Assembly (NCBI GenBank): GCA_035578905.1
Contig: JAQJVL010001107.1
Location: forward strand, 1-64,000
Direction: 5' to 3'
DNA length: 64,000 bases
From: Stictocephala bisonia
Lineage: Eukaryota; Arthropoda; Insecta; Hemiptera; Membracidae
Positions 25,625-33,622 of this stretch are shown here, in pieces. A model generated the notes under the pieces. The model ran no database searches, had not been told where the DNA came from, and saw only the letters and a list, made by a program, of their open reading frames with translations. The position numbers and the translations under genes are program-made. Each line of letters begins with the position of its first letter. Position 1 is the stretch's first letter.

Positions 25625-26522
25625 CCTCAAAGTGATGGAGTGACGTCATGCGGTCTTTTTGCCTTATGTGGTCTTCTGACTCATCTTCTTCCAATATCTT
25701 TTTATTAAGTATTTTATCCCAATCCAAATAGTTTGTGTTTGTTATACCTAGCTCAGCAGACTTCCCTGAAGATCGATGAATATAATCAAATATTGCTGAA
25801 GATAACCGTTCCAATTGTCCCTCATGATGCGTGATATATCTTGCAACATAATCTTTTAACACCTTTACATTAACGGCGTCATTATCATCTTTGGAATTAC
25901 CTACATGAACAATTCTATAATCTTTAGCATCATAATGACTCTTAGCTTCAAATGTTCTGATTAAACCTAACTGCTTTAGTGATCGTAAATTGACAGCTTC
26001 CCCGTCATAAGTAGGGTCTTGAACATTGCTCAATTTTTTATTATCAAACGTCCAATGGTCACTATGCTGTCTTGGAGTGTTTAATAATACATATTTCATA
26101 TTAACAGCATCTGTAGGTAAAACGGGATTACCAAGGTTTCTAAGCAATTTCCCTTCTATATCAATATCTCCATCAGGATGAGTCCTTTTTAAGGACGACC
26201 TTTTAACAAAACCCATAGTTGCAGCATCCGAATTTAAGACTGGATCACGCAACTCTCTTATAAATTTGTTATTAGCTGAAAATTGCATGTCAGAAGTCCT
26301 TTTTAAACTATAATTCCATACAAATTGCATATTTGCTGCATCATTCTGTAGAAGGGGTGTGGAAACATTTCTAATAGTTCTGTTTTTAGCATCATAATGA
26401 CCGTTTACATCTGATAATGATAGACAATTCTTTTGCACATAAGCGGCATTTACTGCGTTATGGGCCTCAGACTGGGTCTTTGCTACACTCTGATCAAATC
26501 GACCAAACTTGTCCACACTCAT
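25620..26522 (-). CDS. Phage-tail-fibre-like repeat protein (300 aa), candidate fibre/attachment protein
   Basis: The open frame extends upstream to 26552 only with a TTG; the first ATG (26522, MSVDKFGRF) follows a TATAAAA box (26557-26563) by about 35 bp and is preferred. The protein has about six repeats of roughly 39 residues, each ending in a variant of P…(D/E)A(V/A)N-x-x-(Y/F)V, at about residues 20, 61, 99, 138, 175 and 215. This pattern is typical of phage tail-fibre and baseplate-spike shafts. The C-terminus (about 225-300) is non-repetitive, partly helical and charged. It follows the capsid genes, so a trimeric virion spike is plausible. Known: the repeat type. Inferred: the virion role. 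Confidence 0.7.
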   Translation of the reverse strand: MSVDKFGRFDQSVAKTQSEAHNAVNAAYVQKNCLSLSDVNGHYDAKNRTIRNVSTPLLQNDAANMQFVWNYSLKRTSDMQFSANNKFIRELRDPVLNSDAATMGFVKRSSLKRTHPDGDIDIEGKLLRNLGNPVLPTDAVNMKYVLLNTPRQHSDHWTFDNKKLSNVQDPTYDGEAVNLRSLKQLGLIRTFEAKSHYDAKDYRIVHVGNSKDDNDAVNVKVLKDYVARYITHHEGQLERLSSAIFDYIHRSSGKSAELGITNTNYLDWDKILNKKILEEDESEDHIRQKDRMTSLHHFEV

Positions 26523-26556
26523 ACTGACACTACAATCTTTCCATTGGAACAAGCTG

Positions 26557-26589
26557 TTTTATACAAGACAGAAAGTAGGTCAAGGTCAC
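26557..26589 (-). promoter_or_regulatory. TATA box and AGGTCAAGGTCA site of the fibre-like gene
   Basis: On the minus strand a TGACCTTGACCT (plus-strand core TCAAGGTCA at 26581-26589) lies about 18 bp upstream of TATAAAA (26557-26563). The GGTCA direct repeat without spacer matches binding sites of FTZ-F1/ERR-type nuclear receptors. Receptor binding is inference. Confidence 0.6.
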
Positions 26590-26672
26590 CCAAACGAGTT
26601 TTTAAAAAAGTAAAGTTTATTTCCACAATTACAATCATGTCTTATCACTAAAAAAATACAAAAGTCTTATAA

Positions 26673-27032
26673 CTATTGACTAGATGATGAAAGGTGAAGA
26701 GAGAGTTCTGTAGAATTGTTCCCACTCACACCATGGGAGATGAGATAGAGCGCTCCTGGCTGAATATTCCTCACGTCTTCATTCTGCAGTAGATGTACAA
26801 AGCGTTTTGGTAGGAAGACTTGAAACTTGGGTTCATCACCTGGAACGTATGGTGCATCACTTAATGCAACTAATACTGCGTCACCGACAGCTGTATCAAT
26901 CTTTCTAATGTGGTGAATGATGTAGTGCTTGTGCTCTTTGAGTTCTGAGCACCTTTTCGTTAGCAGCACCGAAGATTTGGATTGAGCATTGAATTGCTCA
27001 ACCAACGTTTGAAGGTACTGTGGAGATGCCAT
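26673..27032 (-). CDS. Small Polinton protein, possibly OB-fold/ssDNA-binding (119 aa)
   Basis: MASPQYLQTLVEQFN… begins with a short helix, then a strand-rich core (C-x-ELKEHKHYIIHHIRKI, GDAVLVALSD, FQVFLPKRFVHLL) and ends with a Ser-rich tail. The alternation of short strands with the 'VLVALSD…FLPKRF' block resembles small OB-fold proteins I associate with arthropod Polinton-like loci; this is recollection and fold impression, not proof. Its start overlaps the end of the preceding gene by about 35 bp, so the two are probably co-transcribed. A replication-associated single-strand-binding role is a guess. Confidence 0.6.
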   Translation of the reverse strand: MASPQYLQTLVEQFNAQSKSSVLLTKRCSELKEHKHYIIHHIRKIDTAVGDAVLVALSDAPYVPGDEPKFQVFLPKRFVHLLQNEDVRNIQPGALYLISHGVSGNNSTELSLHLSSSSQ

Positions 27033-27669
27033 CTGAAGCTGATGTAGATGTTTCCTCTGTAAAGTCAGAGTAATACTGATGCATTGTCAGTGGTGTTGTG
27101 GTGTATATATACCCTCCAATATCCCCACCACTGCAACAATCTAACGGATCTTGTAAAAACCCCACCAAACGCTTAGCTTTTTTCAACGCACAATTGACAT
27201 ACATATGTGCATGGTTTTGAACGGAAATACATGCTATATCTCTATGTAGTTTAAAAGCTTTATCAATAGCTGTATTATAAACATTTCCAGACGTAAACAA
27301 TTGAATCCAATTACGCTTTTCTGCTCCTGTGGTATAAAATGTTTTAAACTTTGAACAGAAGTAGTACATAATGTTATCTAGGGTGTCATAATCGCTAAAA
27401 CCTTCTTCCCATTTGATGTGATGATAATTATTTGTTAACCATCTGTTTGTAATCTTCGCTCTTTTACTTAATGTTTTGAAGTCAAATGGCGGTTTAAATA
27501 AAAATATATAGTCAACTCCATTATTTATATCAATAAAAACCAACTCTTTGATAATATACTTTTTATCATCTCCTATAAAAGCCTGGAATTCTACCACACA
27601 AGGGTTCTCCTTAATAATGTGAACATTTTCGCTGAATCTAACTGAAGCTGAGTGTATATTGTTACTCAT
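26998..27669 (-). CDS. Uncharacterised Polinton protein (223 aa)
   Basis: The open frame reaches 27702 only with GTG; ATG at 27669 (MSNNIHSASV) follows ATATAAAA (27713-27720) by about 45 bp and is preferred. Features: a strand-rich N-terminus (VVEFQAFIG, YIIKELVFIDI), a 'FLFKPPFDFKTLSKRAK' block followed by NRWLTNNYHHIKW, a Tyr-rich middle, and a late HRDIACISVQNHAHMYVNC block with several His/Cys. This layout recurs in proteins I associate with arthropod mobile elements and suggests a nuclease-like alpha/beta fold with a metal-binding C-terminus, but I cannot assign an activity. Its end overlaps the next gene by 35 bp. Confidence 0.65.
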   Translation of the reverse strand: MSNNIHSASVRFSENVHIIKENPCVVEFQAFIGDDKKYIIKELVFIDINNGVDYIFLFKPPFDFKTLSKRAKITNRWLTNNYHHIKWEEGFSDYDTLDNIMYYFCSKFKTFYTTGAEKRNWIQLFTSGNVYNTAIDKAFKLHRDIACISVQNHAHMYVNCALKKAKRLVGFLQDPLDCCSGGDIGGYIYTTTPLTMHQYYSDFTEETSTSASDGISTVPSNVG

Positions 27670-27712
27670 TGTAACAACAAAGTGAACTGGTTTCCGCACC
27701 ACGGTAGATACG

Positions 27713-27720
27713 TTTTATAT
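27713..27720 (-). promoter_or_regulatory. TATA box for the 223-aa gene
   Basis: ATATAAAA on the minus strand, about 45 bp before the ATG at 27669. It supports the ATG over the in-frame GTG at 27702, which would lie at or before the transcription start. Confidence 0.55.
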
Positions 27721-27810
27721 CATGCCGTACAGTTCCCAGCGCGTTGGTGTTTATTTAACGTGGGCACCATCCCCAGATAGGCCTACTCCCACAGATACAA
27801 GTATGACACT

Positions 27811-28554
27811 TTACTCTGAAAGGTTCTCCTTTGAATACATATGTTCATTCTGCGGGTCTTGTTTGTCAGGCTTAGTTATATAATCTCTTAAACCTCGCCA
27901 CACTTCAACTTCGTAAGGGATTCTGTTAAAGATGGATGTGTCGATAGGACTATAGAGTATAGGTACATCAGGTTGTGTTTCCATTGTATGTATTAAATAA
28001 TCTTGAAGAATTGGTTCTGAAAATGCTAATTGCTTTACATATCTGGTTACAGGTGAAGCAATGGCATTTAAAATAAAGAATTCTTGCTGCGTTAATTGTA
28101 GTTTATCTTCGTGTTTGCTTAAGTTTCTTATTCGTACTTGCTGGTCTCCACGTTGTTTAACAACATCAATCTCAATGTCACTATCCAACAATCTTACATT
28201 AGTTTTTCGCCCGATTATATTGTTGGCTAAATAGCATTCAATTAGGTGTAAATGTTTAACAAATGAGTCCCAAGCCGTCTCTGAAAACTGGACAGATTTT
28301 GGTCCATGGTGTAAGATAACAGTAGGTAAATATCCCAAAGACTTAACAAGACCTGCAGATAAACATTTACTCATACAAGTCGATATAGGGTACATAACTC
28401 GGAGAAAAACTTCTGCTAAAAGCGTAATCGGAGCTTCATGTTCAATCTTCCTTTTCTTCTTGTTTATAACCTTTGCGTTTTGCTCCTCTGCTTCAACGGC
28501 TGTCGACTCTTCCATTCCATTATCCAATAATGGTGTCTCTGAAGTATCACTCAT
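27811..28554 (-). CDS. Uncharacterised Polinton protein, possible PC4-like domain (247 aa)
   Basis: The N-terminal 40 residues are acidic then strongly basic (KKKRKIEH), resembling a nuclear localisation signal. The core has two similar modules: a 'V-x-F-S-E-T-A-W-D-S-F' helix start followed by strands, then 'VRIRNLSKHEDKLQLTQQEFFIL'. A strand pair followed by 'L-T-x-x-E-F/W' is how PC4-type ssDNA-binding coactivator domains end, so a DNA-binding role is possible but weak. ATG follows TATAAATA (28620-28627) by about 66 bp. It lies between the capsid gene and three non-capsid genes. Function unknown. Confidence 0.65.
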   Translation of the reverse strand: MSDTSETPLLDNGMEESTAVEAEEQNAKVINKKKRKIEHEAPITLLAEVFLRVMYPISTCMSKCLSAGLVKSLGYLPTVILHHGPKSVQFSETAWDSFVKHLHLIECYLANNIIGRKTNVRLLDSDIEIDVVKQRGDQQVRIRNLSKHEDKLQLTQQEFFILNAIASPVTRYVKQLAFSEPILQDYLIHTMETQPDVPILYSPIDTSIFNRIPYEVEVWRGLRDYITKPDKQDPQNEHMYSKENLSE

Positions 28555-28619
28555 GGTGGATGTGCAGTGTTGTCTCTATCACAGCTCGTGACTAACTAAA
28601 AATGTGTGCACAGTTCAGC

Positions 28620-28627
28620 TATTTATA
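28620..28627 (-). promoter_or_regulatory. TATA box for the 247-aa gene
   Basis: TATAAATA on the minus strand (GGGTATAAATAGC context), about 66 bp before the ATG at 28554 and just downstream of the end of the capsid gene. Confidence 0.6.
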
Positions 28628-28665
28628 CCCTCTTTAGAGAATAAAGAACAATTTTAAATCTTTTC

Positions 28666-29895
28666 CTACAATACCATTTTAACAACTCCTGTTAAAGGCG
28701 TATATGTCACGATCTTGTCATGTAGAATCAAACAGTACGCACTTGTATTGTTCGGGACATTGGCTTCAAACTCAAGTTCTAACTTTATATCAACACTAGA
28801 CGATTTTACAGATTCATTTTGTTTAGAACAATCTATGACTACAATAGGCGCTATGGAATTGAATTCTTCAGGAGACAACAGTGGAGTGTTTACTTTACCA
28901 TAATATGAGTTCTGGAACCGTGCGTACATTTCATACAACACACTATATCTCTTCTTATCAAAGGAAATGTGTAAGTTGTCATATGGGAAAAATTGTGAAT
29001 TTAAAAACAGTTTACAATTTGTCAACTTGCAATGATCAAATTGTCCTGCGTTAGCTGTGATGTTGTTTCTTCGATTAGTTTGCATGCCAAATATTACATA
29101 TCTAGGCTTTTCTAAATGAGTTGATGTCTTTACAGTCCATGAGTGTCGTTGCGTTGCAGGGAGAATTGGATATTCATGCAATTCCCAACTTCTGAAAGGT
29201 AGAACAATGTCACGATCCGCCTTCAGCTGTTTTAGCAAAGTAATTCTATGAGTATCTGATAGTCTTAGGTGCGGTACTCTCCATACAACTTTCTGTAGGG
29301 TTAAGCTCCATTCTAAGTTGTCATTGGTAGCGCCTGCAGGGGCTACAATTGCATCTTTATCGTTTGGTGCGCGTAAAAGCACTAATTCTTGTTTAACGTT
29401 GATGATTATTCGTTTGTAGTCTTCAGCAAAACCTAGCAGAAGTTTTAGTGGTATATGAAAATCAAAACTCCCATCACTGTTTGGCGCAATACTTTCCTTT
29501 TTCGGTGCAATCCATCCTGCTACTTGCAGAAAGCAGCTTTCATTCGGAGCTATAGATGTTAATCCTTTCAATGTTGTGGCAATACCAACTTTTTTAGTAG
29601 AGTCAACAGTAACACCTGATAATTCATACCTGATTTCATCAAACAAATAGGCTATAGGATTATTGATAAAAGGTACAGTACTTCCAGTCGTTATTCCATC
29701 CTTCTTGGTAATTTTCCCTTCGACATAGAGATAGCTCTCTGATGGTAGAGTGTAGATGTCTTGTTGCTGAATAGGGATACGAATTTCATCATTATTGTTT
29801 AATTTCGATGAAGCGTAAGGGTTGTGTGTATGATACTCCTTCTCCCAAAGGCTCTCGTCGAATGTTGGACCGTGGGTTATATCCAGAATATCCAT
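28666..29895 (-). CDS. MCP: Major capsid protein, double jelly-roll hexon (409 aa)
   Basis: This is the Polinton hexon-like protein that would form the trimeric capsomers of a T-number icosahedral shell. Family hallmarks seen: the N-terminal strand-rich 'IRIPIQQQDIYTLPSESYL', the 'FDEIRYELSG' segment, the RYVIFGMQTNRRN block near residue 265, 'KLTNCKLFLNSQFFPYDNL' near 290, and the C-terminal VIDCSKQNESVKSSSVD and AYCLILHDKIVTYTPL stretches. Length is shorter than the ~550-600 residues of some Polinton capsids but the second jelly roll and C-terminus are complete. Its 5' 104 bp overlaps the end of the small 75-aa ORF. The first ATG fits: no earlier in-frame Met. Confidence 0.9.
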   Translation of the reverse strand: MDILDITHGPTFDESLWEKEYHTHNPYASSKLNNNDEIRIPIQQQDIYTLPSESYLYVEGKITKKDGITTGSTVPFINNPIAYLFDEIRYELSGVTVDSTKKVGIATTLKGLTSIAPNESCFLQVAGWIAPKKESIAPNSDGSFDFHIPLKLLLGFAEDYKRIIINVKQELVLLRAPNDKDAIVAPAGATNDNLEWSLTLQKVVWRVPHLRLSDTHRITLLKQLKADRDIVLPFRSWELHEYPILPATQRHSWTVKTSTHLEKPRYVIFGMQTNRRNNITANAGQFDHCKLTNCKLFLNSQFFPYDNLHISFDKKRYSVLYEMYARFQNSYYGKVNTPLLSPEEFNSIAPIVVIDCSKQNESVKSSSVDIKLELEFEANVPNNTSAYCLILHDKIVTYTPLTGVVKMVL

Positions 29896-30019
29896 AGTCT
29901 TTTATTTTAAATCCTAAATCTTCAAGAAATTGACGATTATCACTTGTTAACTCGTCAGCTGTCAATGAGCTACTGGCTCTATTAATACTTGATCCCGTCT
30001 TTTTAAAAGATAATCCCAT
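29792..30019 (-). CDS. Small ORF between penton and hexon (75 aa)
   Basis: MGLSFKKTGSSINRASSSLTADE… starts with ATG 11 bp after the penton stop and overlaps the hexon start by 104 bp in another frame. The 'LTADELTSDNRQFLEDLGFKIK' region resembles a short peptide I associate with this same position in other Polintons. It could be a minor capsid-associated peptide or a separately translated tail of the penton unit. The tight penton-to-hexon placement suggests co-transcription. No catalytic or membrane motif is visible. Function unknown. Confidence 0.55.
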   Translation of the reverse strand: MGLSFKKTGSSINRASSSLTADELTSDNRQFLEDLGFKIKDYGYSGYNPRSNIRREPLGEGVSYTQPLRFIEIKQ

Positions 30020-30029
30020 TTAATTATTT

Positions 30030-30752
30030 TTACACGTTTACTTTTAAATGAATCCTGACAGTAATAGTCTCTTCTCTAAAGTCAATAGCGTTTCCGTCTT
30101 GATCCACTATGTCCAGGACGATGTCTGAGACGTAACTGGTGTTCAGCGGCAAGTACACGAGATTATTAGGTTTCTCAATAATTTTAAAACCTGGTGGAAC
30201 GGATGGGTAGAAAGTATGCAATATGTGACTATTTTCTCCATTTTTGTATGATCCTTGTACAATATTGCATACAACATTGATAGCGTTTACCTTTAGAATA
30301 TTCACAGTGTTTTCACCGGTGTACCGCTCATTCGGTTTTAGCATTGGCGTTGATTTAGGAAAACCTAATAAACCGCCAATTGAATGTTCCTTGCTAAAAT
30401 CTATAAAATATTTGGATTTTATCTCCGTTTTTAAAGTGTTGTTGTTGCCTGTAATTGAAATGTTTTCTTTACCAAGCTTTTCTTGTAACATTTTATTTAT
30501 ATCATCTATCTCATATGAACCTGTTGGTAATCGCAATTCTTCAAGTTTCATTACCTTTCCATTGTTGTCAACACTTTTAGAGTAATGAAGTTTATTATTA
30601 ACGTTTTCTGTTATGTTTGGAATAGAGTTGTACGTTGTAAAATCCAGCAGTGCTGCTTCCCACAATTTACCTTTTTGCAATCTTAACGCAGGAAAAAGTA
30701 CACTGCGCAATGTTGATGAATTCCCTGTAAAGGACACTGTATACGAAGACAT
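30030..30752 (-). CDS. Minor capsid protein, single jelly-roll penton (240 aa)
   Basis: Strong match to the Polinton penton family, which forms the pentamers at capsid vertices. Hallmarks: MSSYTVSFTGNSS start, 'LLDFTTYNSIPNI', 'LPTGSYEIDDIN' near residue 75, 'SIGGLLGFPKS' near 125, NVVCNIVQGSYKNGE near 160, VPPGFKIIEKPNNLVYLPL near 190 and the terminal VDQDGNAIDFREE/TVRIHL. The open frame extends to 30770 only with GTG; the ATG at 30752 gives the usual start and places it directly after the protease stop (30754-30756). It is followed by the small ORF and hexon, forming a capsid block. Confidence 0.9.
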   Translation of the reverse strand: MSSYTVSFTGNSSTLRSVLFPALRLQKGKLWEAALLDFTTYNSIPNITENVNNKLHYSKSVDNNGKVMKLEELRLPTGSYEIDDINKMLQEKLGKENISITGNNNTLKTEIKSKYFIDFSKEHSIGGLLGFPKSTPMLKPNERYTGENTVNILKVNAINVVCNIVQGSYKNGENSHILHTFYPSVPPGFKIIEKPNNLVYLPLNTSYVSDIVLDIVDQDGNAIDFREETITVRIHLKVNV

Positions 30753-30753
30753 C

Positions 30754-31161
30754 TTAAAGCTGACTAACACTTGTAGCTAAGAACTCTAAACATAAATGTC
30801 CACAAATAGATGTATCTGACCGTTGTTGTCTTGTGTAATTGTAGTATATATGATCAGCGGGGTTAAAGTAATGTACAAGTTCTTTCGGGGGTGGGAGGTT
30901 TCCAAAACTGTCATAGTATAATACAGTCTTACCAAGTTTTTTGTAACATACCCAATGGGTTCCAGGTCCTTCACTATTATCAAGATTGACAATACCGGTT
31001 TCATTAACTTTAATATCTCGTGGTAGGTTGTCTTTCATAAAAACACCTCTAAAGAATGGTATTTTTAAACAAGCTGCATACTGTAGTAAGGCTTTATTAC
31101 TTAACGCTTGATTTGGTAATATTAGCTTTTCCTTATTGTTTAGTAATTGTTTAGTACACAC
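30754..31161 (-). CDS. PRO: Adenain-like cysteine maturation protease (135 aa frame, no AUG at the 5' end)
   Basis: Ulp1/adenain-type protease that cleaves capsid-associated proteins during virion maturation. In frame numbering the catalytic set is visible: H69-W70 in PGTHW, D84 in YYDSFGN, Gln at 112/113, and C120 in ICGHLCLEF. 'LKIPFFRGVFMKDNLP' is the usual N-terminal family block. The frame opens after a TAA near 31170 and has only GTG (31161) as a start-like codon; the first Met lies at residue 42, inside the conserved block. The real start is therefore unclear: non-AUG initiation, a lost ATG, or an upstream change. It ends one base before the penton ATG. Confidence 0.85.
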   Translation of the reverse strand: MCTKQLLNNKEKLILPNQALSNKALLQYAACLKIPFFRGVFMKDNLPRDIKVNETGIVNLDNSEGPGTHWVCYKKLGKTVLYYDSFGNLPPPKELVHYFNPADHIYYNYTRQQRSDTSICGHLCLEFLATSVSQL

Positions 31162-31194
31162 GGTATGGTTTTAAATAAAGACCGTTTCCCTTTT

Positions 31195-31743
31195 TTAACA
31201 TGGACCATATTGAAGTCTTCCTACTGTTCCTCTTCTTAGCGTTCCTTTTCTTCCCCTGCTTAAAGCACCACCAACAGATTTCTGCGACCGCTTTCTACTT
31301 TTCTTTTTACCACCACCAAACGATGTTTTCCCTTTCATAGCTGCTGCCACCGCTAAAGCTGCTGCTCTTTCACCAACACTAGCGTCTATTGATTTCACTC
31401 TATTCCAAGCTTTTTCTGTTAGGATTTTGTCTGCCACTGTTCTATTAGCAGAATCGTTAAACTTTGAGTATGCTATATCGTGTTCTCTGCACGCTTGATC
31501 CAATTTATTTATTCCGGTATCTCCTCGGGCTAGTCTTTTTTGTAGTTTTGTTCCTGGTCCGCAGTATTGATAACCTCCTGGAAGATGAAGCTCTATGGGT
31601 AGTGCGTCTATCGCAGTGTTGACAATTGCTCCAACAGGTATATTTTTCAAAGGATTAAATATACGGGATAAAGTTGAAGATACTACTCCTCCACCTTTTC
31701 TAACGAGATGTATATCACGACTAATCCTTGATCGTCTTCTCAT
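31195..31743 (-). CDS. Virion protein with parvovirus-type phospholipase A2 domain (182 aa)
   Basis: Residues about 54-112 form a secreted-type PLA2 core: Y60-C-G-P-G-T calcium loop and the C85-R-E-H88-D89 catalytic dyad, followed by a helix with Asp/Ala. In parvoviruses this domain opens endosomal membranes during entry; the same domain is known in adintovirus/Polinton capsid-gene clusters. The N-terminus is Arg-rich (MRRRSRISRD) and the C-terminus is basic and Gly-rich (GGGKKKSRKRSQ, GRKGTLRRG), resembling nucleic-acid-binding adenoviral core peptides. It lies between the acidic 345-aa protein and the protease. A TATAAATA lies only 4 bp before the ATG. Confidence 0.88.
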   Translation of the reverse strand: MRRRSRISRDIHLVRKGGGVVSSTLSRIFNPLKNIPVGAIVNTAIDALPIELHLPGGYQYCGPGTKLQKRLARGDTGINKLDQACREHDIAYSKFNDSANRTVADKILTEKAWNRVKSIDASVGERAAALAVAAAMKGKTSFGGGKKKSRKRSQKSVGGALSRGRKGTLRRGTVGRLQYGPC

Positions 31744-31801
31744 GTCTATTTATAGCAGAGTACTGACAGTGCATATAAAAAATACTCTTAATATATATTT
31801 G

Positions 31802-32839
31802 TTATTCTATAACACCTTTATTCCTAAGTTCTGCAGTTAATGCCACCCATTCGTTATCGAGACCCGTATGGCCAGCTTCCATCGCTTCGTACAATAATCT
31901 CATACGTGTTACCAGTTTGTTTATATTGTTGTAGTAAATAATGTTTGTACTATAAACATTTTTCAATAAACCTTCACCAGTTTTATTTCTTTTAGAGGGA
32001 ATATTCACTTTTTCAGTAGAAGTTGCTTTTCGTTTTAACTGACTACGTCTGGGTAAAAATAGTTGAGATATTATATTTTTATACTTTAAAGATACATTTT
32101 TATGTAAAGGAGCGTCTGGAGCGTAAGATTTACGATGTGCATTAGTATGTTGACAAATTTCTCTAAATGTATTTAAATCTGTTCTTGTATAGTTCTCTGG
32201 CTTGGATTTAAATATTAATTCAAATAAACCTTTAGTTCCTTTGTATTTCTTTTCCCCAATCAATATGTTATCTTTTTCATCGACGTTTAAGTTTTTATTT
32301 CCTATCTTTAAACCATCCTCATCAAGTCGAGCACCATAGACATGATATTTTTTTGTTACAGGTGTTGAATGCAGCATTTTCAGTAAATATTTTCTTCCTA
32401 GAACACCTGTTAATGCTATATCTAATCCTAACTTGCTAATGTTGGAAGGAGGAATATCGCTTTCTTCCCCTTCTTCTTCTGTTTGTTCGCTATCGTCTGC
32501 TCTTTTAGTTACCTCAGTAGGGTCTGTTAAGGCATCTTCTTCTTCATCTATCACGCTCTGATCCCTATCCTCATCGGTTGTTTCAGATTCTTCATTTTTA
32601 ATTTCATCACTCTCATACTTTTCATACTTTGGTACTGGTATTATTAAATCACCATCTGTAGGAGGATTTGCTTGACTTACTCCTTGAACTAGTTCCTTAA
32701 GGGGCTGGATCACTGGTTTAAAGGTTGTTTCCAAATATTTCTCCCTCTCACTTATACCCATTCTCAAAGCTCTGTTTTTCTGGCGAATAGAATCACTTAG
32801 CGCATTTATCTCTTTTAACAGTCTTTCTTGCTCATCCAT
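31802..32839 (-). CDS. Uncharacterised acidic Polinton protein (345 aa)
   Basis: The N-terminus (about 1-40) predicts a coiled coil (EQERLLKEINALSDSI). Residues about 70-130 are highly acidic (runs of E, D). A conserved core follows, about 150-260: 'KKYHVYGARLDEDGL', 'IGEKKYKGTKGLFELIF' and 'TNAHRKSYAPDAPL', a block I recall from many arthropod loci as a domain of unknown function (possibly catalogued as DUF8207; not verified). Then a basic stretch (KRKATSTEKVNIPSKRNK) and a helical C-terminus. It sits among virion genes between ATPase and PLA2, so a core, scaffold or genome-packaging role is possible. No catalytic motif seen. Confidence 0.75.
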   Translation of the reverse strand: MDEQERLLKEINALSDSIRQKNRALRMGISEREKYLETTFKPVIQPLKELVQGVSQANPPTDGDLIIPVPKYEKYESDEIKNEESETTDEDRDQSVIDEEEDALTDPTEVTKRADDSEQTEEEGEESDIPPSNISKLGLDIALTGVLGRKYLLKMLHSTPVTKKYHVYGARLDEDGLKIGNKNLNVDEKDNILIGEKKYKGTKGLFELIFKSKPENYTRTDLNTFREICQHTNAHRKSYAPDAPLHKNVSLKYKNIISQLFLPRRSQLKRKATSTEKVNIPSKRNKTGEGLLKNVYSTNIIYYNNINKLVTRMRLLYEAMEAGHTGLDNEWVALTAELRNKGVIE

Positions 32840-32910
32840 GTTAACAGTAGGAGTAAACGGTAGTAAATGAGAACAATTTTATCAAAGATTATTGTAATAT
32901 TGCATACTTA

Positions 32911-33585
32911 TCAAACCCTATGCGATATCGTCCACTTAAGTTCACGATCTTTATCTATCACAAACAATCCGTAAATATCTTCCCACGCTCTTCCACATAA
33001 CTCTTTGAACTTGTTATAAATCATGTCTGCACCAACGTGGTCGTTATATACATGCTTCAGATTTGTATCATCTTGTTTGAACAATATCAAAAGGTTGACA
33101 TTATCGCGTATAAGCTGTTTAGGTATCTTACTGTATGTTTGACCTATGTAAATACAATCTATTTTATTGTGTCTCCCCATTGAGAAATAGATTCTAATTG
33201 TATCATGGTTTTCACAAGACACATCATCAAATATAAAGATTGAATAAGGTTTAGCTTGAGATGGTTGCATTATTTTTTCGTTACTATCGTATTCATACAT
33301 ACTTACATCAGGTATTTCAGAAAGTATTTTGCGCAACAATTGATACTTTGGTTGTTGCAAGGACTTGATAAAAATATATAAGTTGTTAAACCTTAATCCG
33401 TTTGGATTTGTGATGAGGTTAATTACAACATTAGTTTTTCCACAATTGGATGGTCCAGTGACTAAACATCTAACAGTATCAGGCAGCAATGGACCGTGCT
33501 TTCCCACTATGGTAGTAACTTTGTCTACTGTTAGATTATCTATGTTATTTACATTGAAATGTTCCTCAAATTGAACTATCTCCAT
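32911..33585 (-). CDS. Genome-packaging ATPase, FtsK/HerA (A32-like) family (224 aa)
   Basis: P-loop motor that would pump the element's DNA into the capsid. Walker A is GPSNCGKT at residues 44-51; Walker B is SIFIFDD near 115-121; a 'GRHNKIDCIYIGQTYSKIPKQLIRDN' segment follows as the sensor/arginine-finger region typical of A32-like ATPases. Length matches the family. The open frame reaches 33594 only with TTG; ATG 33585 is taken as start. It lies 37 bp after the integrase stop, in the usual Polinton neighbourhood. No promoter of its own is apparent. Confidence 0.92.
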   Translation of the reverse strand: MEIVQFEEHFNVNNIDNLTVDKVTTIVGKHGPLLPDTVRCLVTGPSNCGKTNVVINLITNPNGLRFNNLYIFIKSLQQPKYQLLRKILSEIPDVSMYEYDSNEKIMQPSQAKPYSIFIFDDVSCENHDTIRIYFSMGRHNKIDCIYIGQTYSKIPKQLIRDNVNLLILFKQDDTNLKHVYNDHVGADMIYNKFKELCGRAWEDIYGLFVIDKDRELKWTISHRV

Positions 33586-33622
33586 CGTATTCAAGGTTTC
33601 TGATTACACTGCTGTGTTTAAC

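Noticed and set aside
30244..30585. 113-codon plus frame
   Set aside because: Antisense shadow of the penton gene.
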